Shown piece by piece: positions 39,461-46,777 of a DNA stretch of 64,000 bases. Source of the DNA: an uncultured bacterium (GTDB lineage: Bacteria > Armatimonadota > Hebobacteria > CAIYQO01); NCBI GenBank assembly GCA_903928345.1, contig CAIYQO010000194.1:62001-126000 (forward strand). Direction: 5' to 3'. The notes under the pieces were generated by a model. That model was not told the DNA's origin. It saw only the letters and a program-made list of their open reading frames with translations, and made no database searches. The stretch's first letter is position 1; every line of letters begins with the position of its first letter. A program made the position numbers and the translations under genes.

Positions 39461-40318
39461 TTATTTCGTCTTCACCGACGCCTTCGAGCGCGTTTCCTGC
39501 AGGGTGGTGTTGGCGGCCTGGCCTTCGAGGATTTCCAGCGAGAGGTCGATGCATTCCTGCGCTTCGGCGGGGGTCATGGTGCCGACGGTGACCATATCGC
39601 AGGCGCGCAGCGAGTTCCACGCGAAGGTGAGGCCCTGGAAGGGGCGCAGTTGGCCGGCGGCCATCGGCTTGATGGTCATCACCGGCTTTTTGGCGTCGCG
39701 GATGATGCGGTTGACCCAGTCCACCTCGATTTGCATCAGGAAGCCCATGCTGTTGTAGATCTGGATGTACGTGTCCACGTCGAGGCCGGACTCGTCGGCG
39801 TAGACCACCGACTCGGGCATGTGGGTGCTGAGGCCGGGGTGCATGCCGCGTTCGCGGATGAGCGCGCACACCGGCGCCATGCGGCGCACTTCGCGGGTGG
39901 CGCGGTCCACCATGGCGTCGGTGGTGCCCTGGTGCGGCAGGCAGAAGGTGGCGCCGCGCGCCGCTTCGGCGTCGAGCAGCCGCGCCACTTCGTTCAGGTC
40001 GAACCCCTGCGCGGGCGTCTGCGCCGTCACCGGCAGCGAGGGGGTGGAGACGACGATGATCTTGCGCCCCACGCGCTGCTCAGCGTCCTGAATCGCCGCG
40101 TAGAAGTCGTCATGGGCGATGAAGCCCATCACCGTATCGACGCCCGCGCGCAGGAAGGTCTCCAGAATCGCCGCAATGCGCTCGCGCGTGCGGATTTCGG
40201 TGCGGATGTAGTTGTCCTTCGCCGCCGTGGTGTGGCTCCAGCCCAAAAACCAGTTGCTGCCGACGATCATACGGGAGACGGATACGCCCCCCACTTCAGT
40301 ACGCGGAAAGTCGCTCAT
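39461..40318 (-). CDS. Conserved-looking TIM-barrel-like protein (possible aldo/keto-type oxidoreductase relative)
   Basis: The 285-residue soluble protein begins SDFPRTEVGGVSVSRMIVGS, as many aldo/keto reductase-like barrels do. It continues with strand-helix repeats (GVDTVMGFIAHDDF, KIIVVSTPS, RGMHPGLSTHMPES, KPVMTIKPMAAG, CDMVTVGTMTPAE). The segments IKPMAAG and VTVGTMTPAEAQE are like the last barrel strands of that superfamily. The classic Asp-Tyr-Lys-His tetrad is not evident, so function is open. The ATG at 40318 has GAAGAGGG upstream and a good promoter. It may equally be a non-redox barrel. Confidence 0.7.
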   Translation of the reverse strand: MSDFPRTEVGGVSVSRMIVGSNWFLGWSHTTAAKDNYIRTEIRTRERIAAILETFLRAGVDTVMGFIAHDDFYAAIQDAEQRVGRKIIVVSTPSLPVTAQTPAQGFDLNEVARLLDAEAARGATFCLPHQGTTDAMVDRATREVRRMAPVCALIRERGMHPGLSTHMPESVVYADESGLDVDTYIQIYNSMGFLMQIEVDWVNRIIRDAKKPVMTIKPMAAGQLRPFQGLTFAWNSLRACDMVTVGTMTPAEAQECIDLSLEILEGQAANTTLQETRSKASVKTK

Positions 40319-40364
40319 GGTGCCCTCTTCGAAAAGCTGCCCGTCATGCGGGCGGTTGATAGTC

Positions 40365-40393
40365 AGTATAACAAGGGAGGCGGGGGGCGTAAA
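40365..40393 (-). promoter_or_regulatory. Promoter of the TIM-barrel-like gene
   Basis: On the minus strand, TTTACG (40393-40388), a 17-nt spacer and TATACT (40370-40365), the latter preceded by TGT as an extended -10. The leader is about 45 nt. Confidence 0.6.
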
Positions 40394-40408
40394 GGGTGGG
40401 GCGTCGAT

Positions 40409-40599
40409 CGTGCTCGTAATCGAAACGTTCCCCGTAGGGCATGGGCGCCGTCCCATGCCGGGTCTACGACGGGTTGTTCCGATGGAGCCACGGGAGAAAG
40501 TCGTCGACTTTGCGCCGTGGCTCCATCGGCATAAAAATGCGACGGGTCGGTACGGGACGGCGCCCGTACCCTACGGGAGACGATTCGATTACGAGCACG
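40409..40599. repeat. Long-hairpin intergenic element (H), complete
   Basis: About 191 nt with arms of about 90 nt. The ends are CGTGCTCGTAATCGA and its complement. Inner matching blocks are CCCGTAGGG, GGGCGCCGTCCC, CCGATGGAGCCACGG and, at the apex, AAGTCGTCGACTT. The right end lies about 20 nt from the stop codon of the GH65 gene; the gap repeats ACGAGC units. Words of the same type occur after dnaB (50928-50955). Confidence 0.85.
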
Positions 40600-40620
40600 A
40601 GCACGAGCACGTGCACGAAG

Positions 40621-42792
40621 TTACGCCACCGTCACCGTCTCCCCCGCCATCACGTCCACCGTCTTCCCCCCCGCCGTCACCGGCACCGCGCGTGGGTTGG
40701 CGGGGTCGGCGGTGATGGTCAGCGCTTCGTGGGTGAGGACTACCGTCACGCGGCAGCCGCGCCAGTGGGCGGCGTAGTGCAGGTCGCGCCAGCCGGCGGG
40801 GAGGCGCGGGGTGATGGTCAGGCCGTCGCGGGTGGGGGTGAGGCCGCCGAAGCCGCGCACCAGGGTGGCCCACATCACGGCGTAGCCGGCCAGGTGTACG
40901 CCCAGGCTGGTGTTCTGATTCAGGTCGTCCAGGTCCATGCGGCCCGCGCGCTGGAAGTAGCTCCACGCCTCGTCGAGCAACCCGCACTGGGCGGCGGCCA
41001 GCGCCATGCCGGGCAGCGACAGCGACGACCCGTGCATGGTACGCGCCGCGTAGTAGCGCCAGTTGGCCTGCTGCACGTCCTGGCTGTACTCGTCGCCGAA
41101 GGGGATGAAACAGCAGAGCACGTCGGGCTGCTTCACCGCCTGGGAGTGCTCGCAGAAGCTCTCGCTGATGCCGCGCAGGTCGGTGGAGCGGGTGAAGAAG
41201 CCGTCGAACTCCTCGATGACCCCCTCGGCGTTCGGTTGGATGATGTAAAGCCCGTCGGCAATGGTGGTGAATTCCGCGGCTTCCGCGTCGGTGAGACCGA
41301 GCTTCAAGCGCACCCCGGCGAGCCGCGGGTCGGCGGCCAACTCGGCGGCGTAGCGCAGATTCCATTGCGCCATGCGGCTGATAAAGATGTTGTTGTCGGC
41401 GAAGGTGTGATACTGGTCGGGGCAGCCGATGTCGCGCAGCTCGTAGCGCGAGCCGGTCCACGTCACCCGGCTGGCGAAGAAGCGCGCGGTCTCGAAGACG
41501 ATCTCTGCGCCGTGGGTCACCAGCAGCGCCGGGTCGTCGGTCAGGTCGTCGTAGAGCTTCACCGCGTAGGCGGCGTCGGCGGAGATGTGCAGCTCGCGCT
41601 CCTGCAGGTTGAGCCAGGGGGCCGTCTCTTCCTCGCCGGTGGTGCCCGTCTCCCACGGCACCTGGGCACCGCGATATCCCCACGCGCGGGCGTTGGCGCG
41701 GGCGGCGTCGAGGAGGTGGTAGCGGTAGAGGATATGGTTCTTCGCCTGCGCCGGGTTGGTGAGCAGGTAGTAGGGGAACATGTGGAAGTCCGTGTCCCAG
41801 AAGACCATGAAGCGGTAGCCGTCGCCGGTGAGGCCTTTGATGGGCACGCCGACATGCGGGTTGTCCTGGCAGAGGGCCATCTCCAGGTGCAACTGCGCGA
41901 AGCGGAAGCCTTGCATGGACAGTCCGTCGGCAGTGAAGCCTGCCCCCGCGCGCTCCGTGGCTGCCTGCACCGCCGCCACGTGGGCGGCGCGCGCGGCGTC
42001 GTAGCCGGCGGCGATGGCGGCCTGCGCCTCGGCGTCGGCATCCGGCCCTACGCACGCGGCGACCTCGAGGACGGTCGTCCGCCCGTCCGTCGTCACCCGG
42101 TACGCCTGGGCGATATGCACGGTGTGGCCGGGCGCGGTGGTAGTCACCGTGACAGTGTTCAGGCCGGGCGTCTGCGTCTCCGCGTCTACGCTGAAGAGGC
42201 GGAAGCCGCGCCCGTTGGCGACGTTGGTGTTGATGATCGGTTCGACGCGCACCGGGGCGTCATGCTCGGTGGTGACGGCGTAGCGGAAACACACCAGCCG
42301 CGGAGACGCCCAGCTTACAAAGCGCTCGGAGTCCACGATCGTCCGCCGCCCGGCGTTGTCGCGGAAGACCAGGCGGCGGCTGAGGGTGGCCGTCTCCATC
42401 GCCAGCAGGCGCTCGCACGCCAGCAGCGAGACCTTTTCGAGTTCGATGTGCTCCTCACCCACCCACAGCCGCACCGCCACCGGGTTGGGCAGGTTGGGCA
42501 TGGTGTTGAGGGTGGTGTAGTCGGCGTGGTGCTCCGGCTTCACCCGCTCGGGGTGGGTCAGGATATGGTCGGGCGTGTGGATGGGGATGAGCGCCTGCGG
42601 CGCCGCACAGTAGGTGCCCGCCAGGTAGAAGCCGGGCGAGCCCCAGCCGGGCATCTCCTCATGCGACCCGCGCACCCCCAGCGTGCCGTTCGCCAGCGCG
42701 AACTGGGTGGCGAGACGCCCCTCCAACGCCGGATTCGTCGTCTCGATCCAATGCTGGCGGGTGATATCGCGCGGTGTCATGGTGTCGATCAT
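40621..42792 (-). CDS. GH65-family glycoside hydrolase/phosphorylase, catalytic Glu replaced by Gln
   Basis: The 723 residues have the full GH65 layout: N-terminal beta-sandwich (to about 265), helical linker, (alpha/alpha)6 barrel (about 300-640) and small C-terminal beta domain. Family blocks include NGTLGVRGSHEE, FWDTDFHMFP (331-340), and TMHGSSLSLPG, which is like the phosphate-binding H-[TG]-S-S-L of the phosphorylases. The family acid in G-P-D-E-Y-H is here C-P-D-Q-Y-H, Q460 (codon CAG at 41415-41413). Known members act on maltose, kojibiose, trehalose and similar. There is no signal peptide, so it is cytoplasmic. The substrate is unknown and activity is uncertain. Confidence 0.88.
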   Translation of the reverse strand: MIDTMTPRDITRQHWIETTNPALEGRLATQFALANGTLGVRGSHEEMPGWGSPGFYLAGTYCAAPQALIPIHTPDHILTHPERVKPEHHADYTTLNTMPNLPNPVAVRLWVGEEHIELEKVSLLACERLLAMETATLSRRLVFRDNAGRRTIVDSERFVSWASPRLVCFRYAVTTEHDAPVRVEPIINTNVANGRGFRLFSVDAETQTPGLNTVTVTTTAPGHTVHIAQAYRVTTDGRTTVLEVAACVGPDADAEAQAAIAAGYDAARAAHVAAVQAATERAGAGFTADGLSMQGFRFAQLHLEMALCQDNPHVGVPIKGLTGDGYRFMVFWDTDFHMFPYYLLTNPAQAKNHILYRYHLLDAARANARAWGYRGAQVPWETGTTGEEETAPWLNLQERELHISADAAYAVKLYDDLTDDPALLVTHGAEIVFETARFFASRVTWTGSRYELRDIGCPDQYHTFADNNIFISRMAQWNLRYAAELAADPRLAGVRLKLGLTDAEAAEFTTIADGLYIIQPNAEGVIEEFDGFFTRSTDLRGISESFCEHSQAVKQPDVLCCFIPFGDEYSQDVQQANWRYYAARTMHGSSLSLPGMALAAAQCGLLDEAWSYFQRAGRMDLDDLNQNTSLGVHLAGYAVMWATLVRGFGGLTPTRDGLTITPRLPAGWRDLHYAAHWRGCRVTVVLTHEALTITADPANPRAVPVTAGGKTVDVMAGETVTVA

Positions 42793-42864
42793 GGCGGGAA
42801 CCCCTTGGAAATGGTGATAGGGGGTAGTTCGCCGGGGGGCGGGGGTGTCCCTGCCGGGGATTGT

Positions 42865-42999
42865 CTGAACCGGGATTTGGGGGGATGGGATGGATTTACT
42901 TGATGGGGGAACGTTTTGGTGCTTACGTGTTGTCGGTTGACATTGTGGAGTGTTGTTTCACAGGGATGAATGGGATGGAAGGGATTTTGGGGATGGCAC
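42865..42999. repeat. Single-arm copy (C) of the CTGAACCGGG hairpin element
   Basis: Matches the left arm of the element at 39183-39459: CTGAACCGGGATTTGGGGGG, then TTGATGGGGGAACG, TTTCACAGGGAT, GGGATGGA. The complementary arm is absent. It lies between the GH65 start and the end of the membrane-protein gene, about 70 nt from each. The rest of this gap shows nothing else. Confidence 0.7.
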
Positions 43000-43066
43000 G
43001 GTGAGATTGTTGTCGGTGGGCTTTTTTGTTGTCGAGACATGAACGGGGATGTGGCGTGAGCAGCGG

Positions 43067-43561
43067 TCAGTCGTATATGGGTATGCCGACTAAGTGGCCG
43101 GCAACCACTGCTACAAGTAGGACACCCAACAAGGCGTACAACAAGAGCGCTTGTGTTGCGAACAATCGTCCTTTACGTCGCCATACGACAATCGGCCAAG
43201 CGATGAGCAGACCGAACACTGTAATACCGAGTGGCATCAGTAGTGGAGATGCGCCACTGAAGCCGATGAAGAGGAGAACGCAGAGAATCGGTGTGCCTAA
43301 CAGCAACCCCGCTCCGATTAATGCCGTTTGCATGGGCAAGCGGTATAGTGTGAAGCCGCAGAGGAAGTAGATCAGCGGGAGTACCAGGGTTTCCATACCT
43401 TGATATTCATTCAGCCGTTTCCCGTGCAGGAACAACATGGGGAGCAGGTATAGTGCAATCGGGATGACGATGGTGGCAACGATAAGGACGACCGGGATCG
43501 CACGCCGCGGCGCGGGGGGTGCGGGCATCTCCGGCGGCGGGGGTGTGGTTTGCTCGTCCAT
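43067..43561 (-). CDS. Small integral membrane protein of unknown function
   Basis: The product has 164 residues. The first 25 are Pro-rich and soluble (EQTTPPPPEMPAPPAP), followed by about five hydrophobic spans, such as IPVVLIVATIVIPIALYL and LLLYALLGVLLVAVVAG. I do not recognise the family. The ATG at 43561 lies 7 nt after a TACAAT box with a TTGACC -35, a leaderless start; there is no ribosome binding site. It is divergent from the cyclodeaminase gene and its codon use is less GC-rich than its neighbours. Confidence 0.7.
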   Translation of the reverse strand: MDEQTTPPPPEMPAPPAPRRAIPVVLIVATIVIPIALYLLPMLFLHGKRLNEYQGMETLVLPLIYFLCGFTLYRLPMQTALIGAGLLLGTPILCVLLFIGFSGASPLLMPLGITVFGLLIAWPIVVWRRKGRLFATQALLLYALLGVLLVAVVAGHLVGIPIYD

Positions 43562-43568
43562 CGCTAGC

Positions 43569-43596
43569 ATTGTACCACGGTTTGCGGGGTGGTCAA
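43569..43596 (-). promoter_or_regulatory. Leaderless promoter of the small membrane protein
   Basis: On the minus strand, TTGACC (43596-43591), a 16-nt spacer and TACAAT (43574-43569), then 7 nt to the ATG. The transcription start should coincide with the start codon. Confidence 0.65.
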
Positions 43597-43723
43597 GCCG
43601 GTGACGGGACAGCCCCCTACAGAGCACCTCACCGCTAACTTACCGCGGATTAATTGCTCCTTGCGCCTCCGCGCGGCAGGGATTCCGGTCGCGTTGCCGT
43701 ATAAAGCGGGCGGAGGTGGTGGA

Positions 43724-44383
43724 ATGGCGGAGTTTTTGACGGGGAGTGTGCGGGCGTATCTGGACGCGCTGGCGTCGGGGGAGTCGACGCCGGGCGGGGG
43801 GAGCGCGGCGGGGCTGGGGGGGGCGACGGCGGCGGCGCTGTTGTGCATGTCGGCGCGCTTCACCATCGGGCGCGAGAAGTACGCCGCCTTTGAGCCCCAG
43901 GCGCAGGCGGTGCTCGATCAGGCGGAGCCGTTGCGCGCGGATCTGCAGGCGCTGATGGAGGCCGATGCCGCCGCCTACGCGCGGTATCGCGCCGCGGTGG
44001 CGCTGCCCAAGGACACCGACGACGCGCAGGCGGTGCGGGCGCGGGCGCTGCAGGCGGCGACCAAGGTTTCCGGCGAAGTGCCGCTGACCATCGCGCGCAA
44101 GTGCATCCGGCTGCTGGAGCTGGGGAAGATCCTCGCCGCCAACTGCAACCCGTTTCTGGTGAGCGACGTGGTGGTGGCGACGCACTTCGCCCTCGGCGCC
44201 TTTAACAGCGCGGTGATCAACGTGCGTATGAACCTGGGGTCGGTGAAGGACGCCGACCTGGCACTGGCCTGGGGCCGCGAGCTGCTCGACATGGTCACCA
44301 TGGCCCCGACGCTGGCGCGCGAGGCGCTGGAACTGGCCTATGAAGCGATGAATCTACCGCTGGAAGGAGATTTCCCGGCATGA
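43724..44383 (+). CDS. Cyclodeaminase/cyclohydrolase-family protein (FTCD C-terminal domain type)
   Basis: The 219-residue helical protein is homologous to formiminotetrahydrofolate cyclodeaminase: FLTGSVRAYLDALASGESTPGGGSAAGLGG at the start, LMEADAAAYARYRAA, and NCNPFLVSDVVVATHFALGAFNSA VINV. It forms or opens 5,10-methenyl-tetrahydrofolate. The ATG at 43724 has GGAGGTGG upstream. Its TGA overlaps the ATG of folD (ATGA), so the two one-carbon genes are coupled; in some bacteria this protein works with FolD. Confidence 0.92.
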   Translation: MAEFLTGSVRAYLDALASGESTPGGGSAAGLGGATAAALLCMSARFTIGREKYAAFEPQAQAVLDQAEPLRADLQALMEADAAAYARYRAAVALPKDTDDAQAVRARALQAATKVSGEVPLTIARKCIRLLELGKILAANCNPFLVSDVVVATHFALGAFNSAVINVRMNLGSVKDADLALAWGRELLDMVTMAPTLAREALELAYEAMNLPLEGDFPA

Positions 44384-45249
44384 GTGCGGTTATTTTGAAA
44401 GGCGCCCCGGTGGCGCAGGGCCTCAACGCGCGGATCGCGGCGGACGTGGCCGAACTGCAGGCGCACGGCATCACCCCGTGTCTGGTGTCGGTGCAGGTCG
44501 GCGCGGACGACGCCTCGCGCATCTACCGCAACGCGCAGGAGAAGAAGGCGGCCGCGGTGGGCGTGGCCTACCGCCGCGTGGACCTGCCCGCTGACGCGCG
44601 GGAAGAGGAAGTGGCGGAGACCCTGCGCACGCTGAATTGCGACCCGCGGATCCACGGCATCATCCTGCAAACCCCGCTGCCCAAGGGGATGAATTTGGAC
44701 GCGATGCAGGGGTTGATCGCGGCGGCGAAGGACGTGGACGGCGTGACCGAGGCGAACCTCGGCGCGGTGATGACAGGTCGCCCGGGGCTGTACCCGTCGA
44801 CGGCGCTCTCCGCCTTCGAGCTGCTGAAATCCACCGGCGTGTCGTTGCGGGGCAAGGAGGCGGTGGTGATCGGGCGCAGCGCCATCGTAGGCAAACCCGT
44901 CGCGATGCTCATGCTCAACGAGCGCGTCACCGTCACCATGTGCCACACCGGCACGCAGGGGGCGGGGATGCTGGCGTATCACGTGGGCCGCGCGGAGATT
45001 CTGGTGGTCGCCACCGGCCAACCGAACCTGGTGCCCGGCGCGTGGGTGAAGGAGGGGGCCATCGTGATCGACGTGGGGATTAACGAGGTGGACGGTGCCA
45101 TCGTGGGCGACGTGGAGTTCGTCCCCGCCGCCGAGCGCGCCGCCTACATCACCCCCGTGCCCGGCGGCGTCGGCCCGCTGACGGTAACGATGCTGCTGCG
45201 CAACACCCTGCTGGCGGCGTGCATGCAGACGGAGATCGAGCGGCGGTAG
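44380..45249 (+). CDS. folD: Methylenetetrahydrofolate dehydrogenase / methenyltetrahydrofolate cyclohydrolase
   Basis: Bifunctional FolD of 289 residues that interconverts 5,10-methylene-, methenyl- and 10-formyl-tetrahydrofolate. The catalytic Lys is in SRIYRNAQEKKAA (Y-x4-K). Signatures are GIILQTPLPKGM, KDVDGVTEANLG, the nucleotide loop VIGRSAIVGKPVAMLM and the final PVPGGVGPLTVTMLL. AAGGAG precedes the ATG. It is coupled to the cyclodeaminase gene. Confidence 0.96.
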   Translation: MSAVILKGAPVAQGLNARIAADVAELQAHGITPCLVSVQVGADDASRIYRNAQEKKAAAVGVAYRRVDLPADAREEEVAETLRTLNCDPRIHGIILQTPLPKGMNLDAMQGLIAAAKDVDGVTEANLGAVMTGRPGLYPSTALSAFELLKSTGVSLRGKEAVVIGRSAIVGKPVAMLMLNERVTVTMCHTGTQGAGMLAYHVGRAEILVVATGQPNLVPGAWVKEGAIVIDVGINEVDGAIVGDVEFVPAAERAAYITPVPGGVGPLTVTMLLRNTLLAACMQTEIERR

Positions 45250-45258
45250 CAAACGGGG

Positions 45259-45418
45259 TTGAACCACAAAGGCACAAAGGCACAAAGAAGATTTTTGGTT
45301 GGGCCGGGTGACGATGGTCGATCAGGTTTCGTCTGAAACGATGAAGCCTGAACCGTGATCGCCCCCCAGGGCGGCCCATTCCCAATTCTCTTTGTGCCTT
45401 TGTGCCTTTGTGGTTTGA
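45259..45418. repeat. Long-hairpin intergenic element (E) with CACAAAGG arms
   Basis: About 160 nt filling nearly the whole gap between two convergent genes. The arms begin TTGAACCACAAAGGCACAAAG and end with the complement (CTTTGTGCC, GTGGTTTGA). The 8-nt unit CACAAAGG repeats within each arm. Further in, TTGGGCC-like and CGATC blocks pair, and the apex is CAGGTTTCGT against ACGATGAAGCCTG. It starts 10 nt after the folD stop and ends 7 nt before the ankyrin-gene stop, so it could end transcription both ways. Confidence 0.85.
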
Positions 45419-45424
45419 TACGCC

Positions 45425-45796
45425 TTATTTTTCCCCGCCGTTTTCGCGGAGGTAGGTTTCGACTTCGGTCTGACGGCCGATTTGGGCCATGGCGACCATG
45501 GTGCGGCCGGCTTCGTCGCGGGCGTTCACGTCGGCGCCGGCGGCGACGAGCATCTTCACGATGGCCATGTAACCCTTGAAGGAGGCCCAGTGGCCGGGGG
45601 TGCGCTGTTGATTGTCGCGGGCGTTCACATCCGCCTGCTGCTGCAGCATGGTGCGCACGGTGGTGGTGTATCCATAGAACGCCGCCCAATGCAGGGGCGT
45701 GCGGCCATCCGCGTCGCGGGTCGTGACATCGACGGGCGCCGCGGGTTCCGGGGTTTCCACGGGCTTCTTCGCTGTCGAACGTCGTGCTGTGGCCAT
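45425..45796 (-). CDS. Ankyrin-repeat protein
   Basis: The 123 residues have a basic start (MATARRSTAKKP) and then three ankyrin repeats: DADGRTPLHWAAFYGY, DNQQRTPGHWASFKGY and DEAGRTMVAMAQIG, each with its ADVNARD-type turn. It is a protein-interaction module with no enzymatic part and no signal peptide. The ATG at 45796 has GGAGGTGG upstream. The partner is unknown. Confidence 0.88.
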   Translation of the reverse strand: MATARRSTAKKPVETPEPAAPVDVTTRDADGRTPLHWAAFYGYTTTVRTMLQQQADVNARDNQQRTPGHWASFKGYMAIVKMLVAAGADVNARDEAGRTMVAMAQIGRQTEVETYLRENGGEK

Positions 45797-46058
45797 GGGC
45801 CACCTCCAGCTTCCGAGGCAGGCTCGGCAAAGTTGTTGGTCGTGCGGTCGCGTCCCGACCACCGCCGGTGTCATCCTTTGGAGTAGGGGAGTGGTTGTGA
45901 CAGCGAGTCTGCGGTGGCAATCAACTTCCCGTGCCGAAAAATGCAGGATTACCTTACCAGATTTCGCCGTCTGCGTCAAATGGATTTTGGTTTTTGGGTT
46001 GGGGATTTTGGCTGAGGAGACGTAAGGGGCGTCCCTCGCTTTTCGTGTGGGAAGTGGG

Positions 46059-46064
46059 TATAAT
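46059..46064 (+). promoter_or_regulatory. Leaderless -10 box of the small exported protein; divergent gap 45797-46071
   Basis: A perfect TATAAT ends 7 nt before the ATG at 46072, with no ribosome binding site; the -35 is weak. The rest of the 275-nt divergent gap contains GC-rich words (GGTCG/CGACC, 45839-45862) and a T/G-rich stretch (45980-46010), but no gene that I can support. Confidence 0.55.
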
Positions 46065-46071
46065 CTCGGCG

Positions 46072-46773
46072 ATGAGATGCTTCTTTGGGGTGTTGGGGGT
46101 GCTGTTGTTCGCGGCGGGGGCCGGGTGGGCGGACGGGTTGTATGCGGTGGTCCATGCCGACGCCGGGTGGCAGTATTTGACCGGGCTCACCTCCACGCAG
46201 CATTTCCACTATGGTTGGCGCGCCGGGCAGAGCGACGGGTATCTGTTCCTCACCAATAGCTGGGCGGAGCACGGGCGGCCCTCGGCGCCGTCGCGCCTGG
46301 TGGTGCAGGGGTTGGAGCACGGGGCCACGTACCGCTACTGGCTCGCGGGGGCGCCGTTGTCCGCGTTTGCCAGCCTGGGGGAGATCGTCAGCGGCGACGA
46401 GGCGGGCAAGCTCGACCCGCGCGTGGGGCTGGACCTGGATTACTACGGCGAGGACGGGCGCCGGGAGACGCGCGCCGACGGCACGCTGCAGTGGCTGCCG
46501 CGCCTGGACGACGCCGTGGCCACCCTGCGCGTGCGCCGCGGCCCGCTGCCCGTGCCCGGGCGCCTACAGCCTTACGCCGTGGGGCAGGCGTGGCTCTCCG
46601 CCAGCGGCGACACCCCTGCCGACAACCGCGTGGAAGCCGGCGTCGGCGTCGCCTACCGCTACCACGACCTCGCCACCGCCGGCGTGGAGCTGCGCGCCGG
46701 CTACGCCTACCGCGGCACCCTGACCTCGCGCGGGTATGTGAACCCGACGGTGTCGGTGGCGGTGGGGTGGTAA
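46072..46773 (+). CDS. Exported beta-rich protein of unknown function
   Basis: The 233 residues have a signal peptide (MRCFFGVLGVLLFAAGAGWA). The mature part alternates polar and hydrophobic residues, with many aromatic ends (AYRYHDLATAGVELRAGYAY), and closes with VSVAVGW. A terminal aromatic residue after alternating strands recalls outer-membrane barrels, but the length would allow only 8-10 strands. The family is not recognised. The start is supported by the signal peptide and by a -10 box 7 nt upstream. It is convergent with the GH16 gene, with stop codons 4 nt apart. Confidence 0.7.
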   Translation: MRCFFGVLGVLLFAAGAGWADGLYAVVHADAGWQYLTGLTSTQHFHYGWRAGQSDGYLFLTNSWAEHGRPSAPSRLVVQGLEHGATYRYWLAGAPLSAFASLGEIVSGDEAGKLDPRVGLDLDYYGEDGRRETRADGTLQWLPRLDDAVATLRVRRGPLPVPGRLQPYAVGQAWLSASGDTPADNRVEAGVGVAYRYHDLATAGVELRAGYAYRGTLTSRGYVNPTVSVAVGW

Positions 46774-46777
46774 CCCT

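Noticed and set aside
40441-42903. 820-codon plus-strand frame
   Set aside because: Antisense to the GH65 gene, whose protein aligns with the family end to end.
45259-45418. Tandem CACAAAGG units as a possible CRISPR or microsatellite
   Set aside because: Units are 8 nt with no spacers and occur as two inverted arms, which is a hairpin, not an array.
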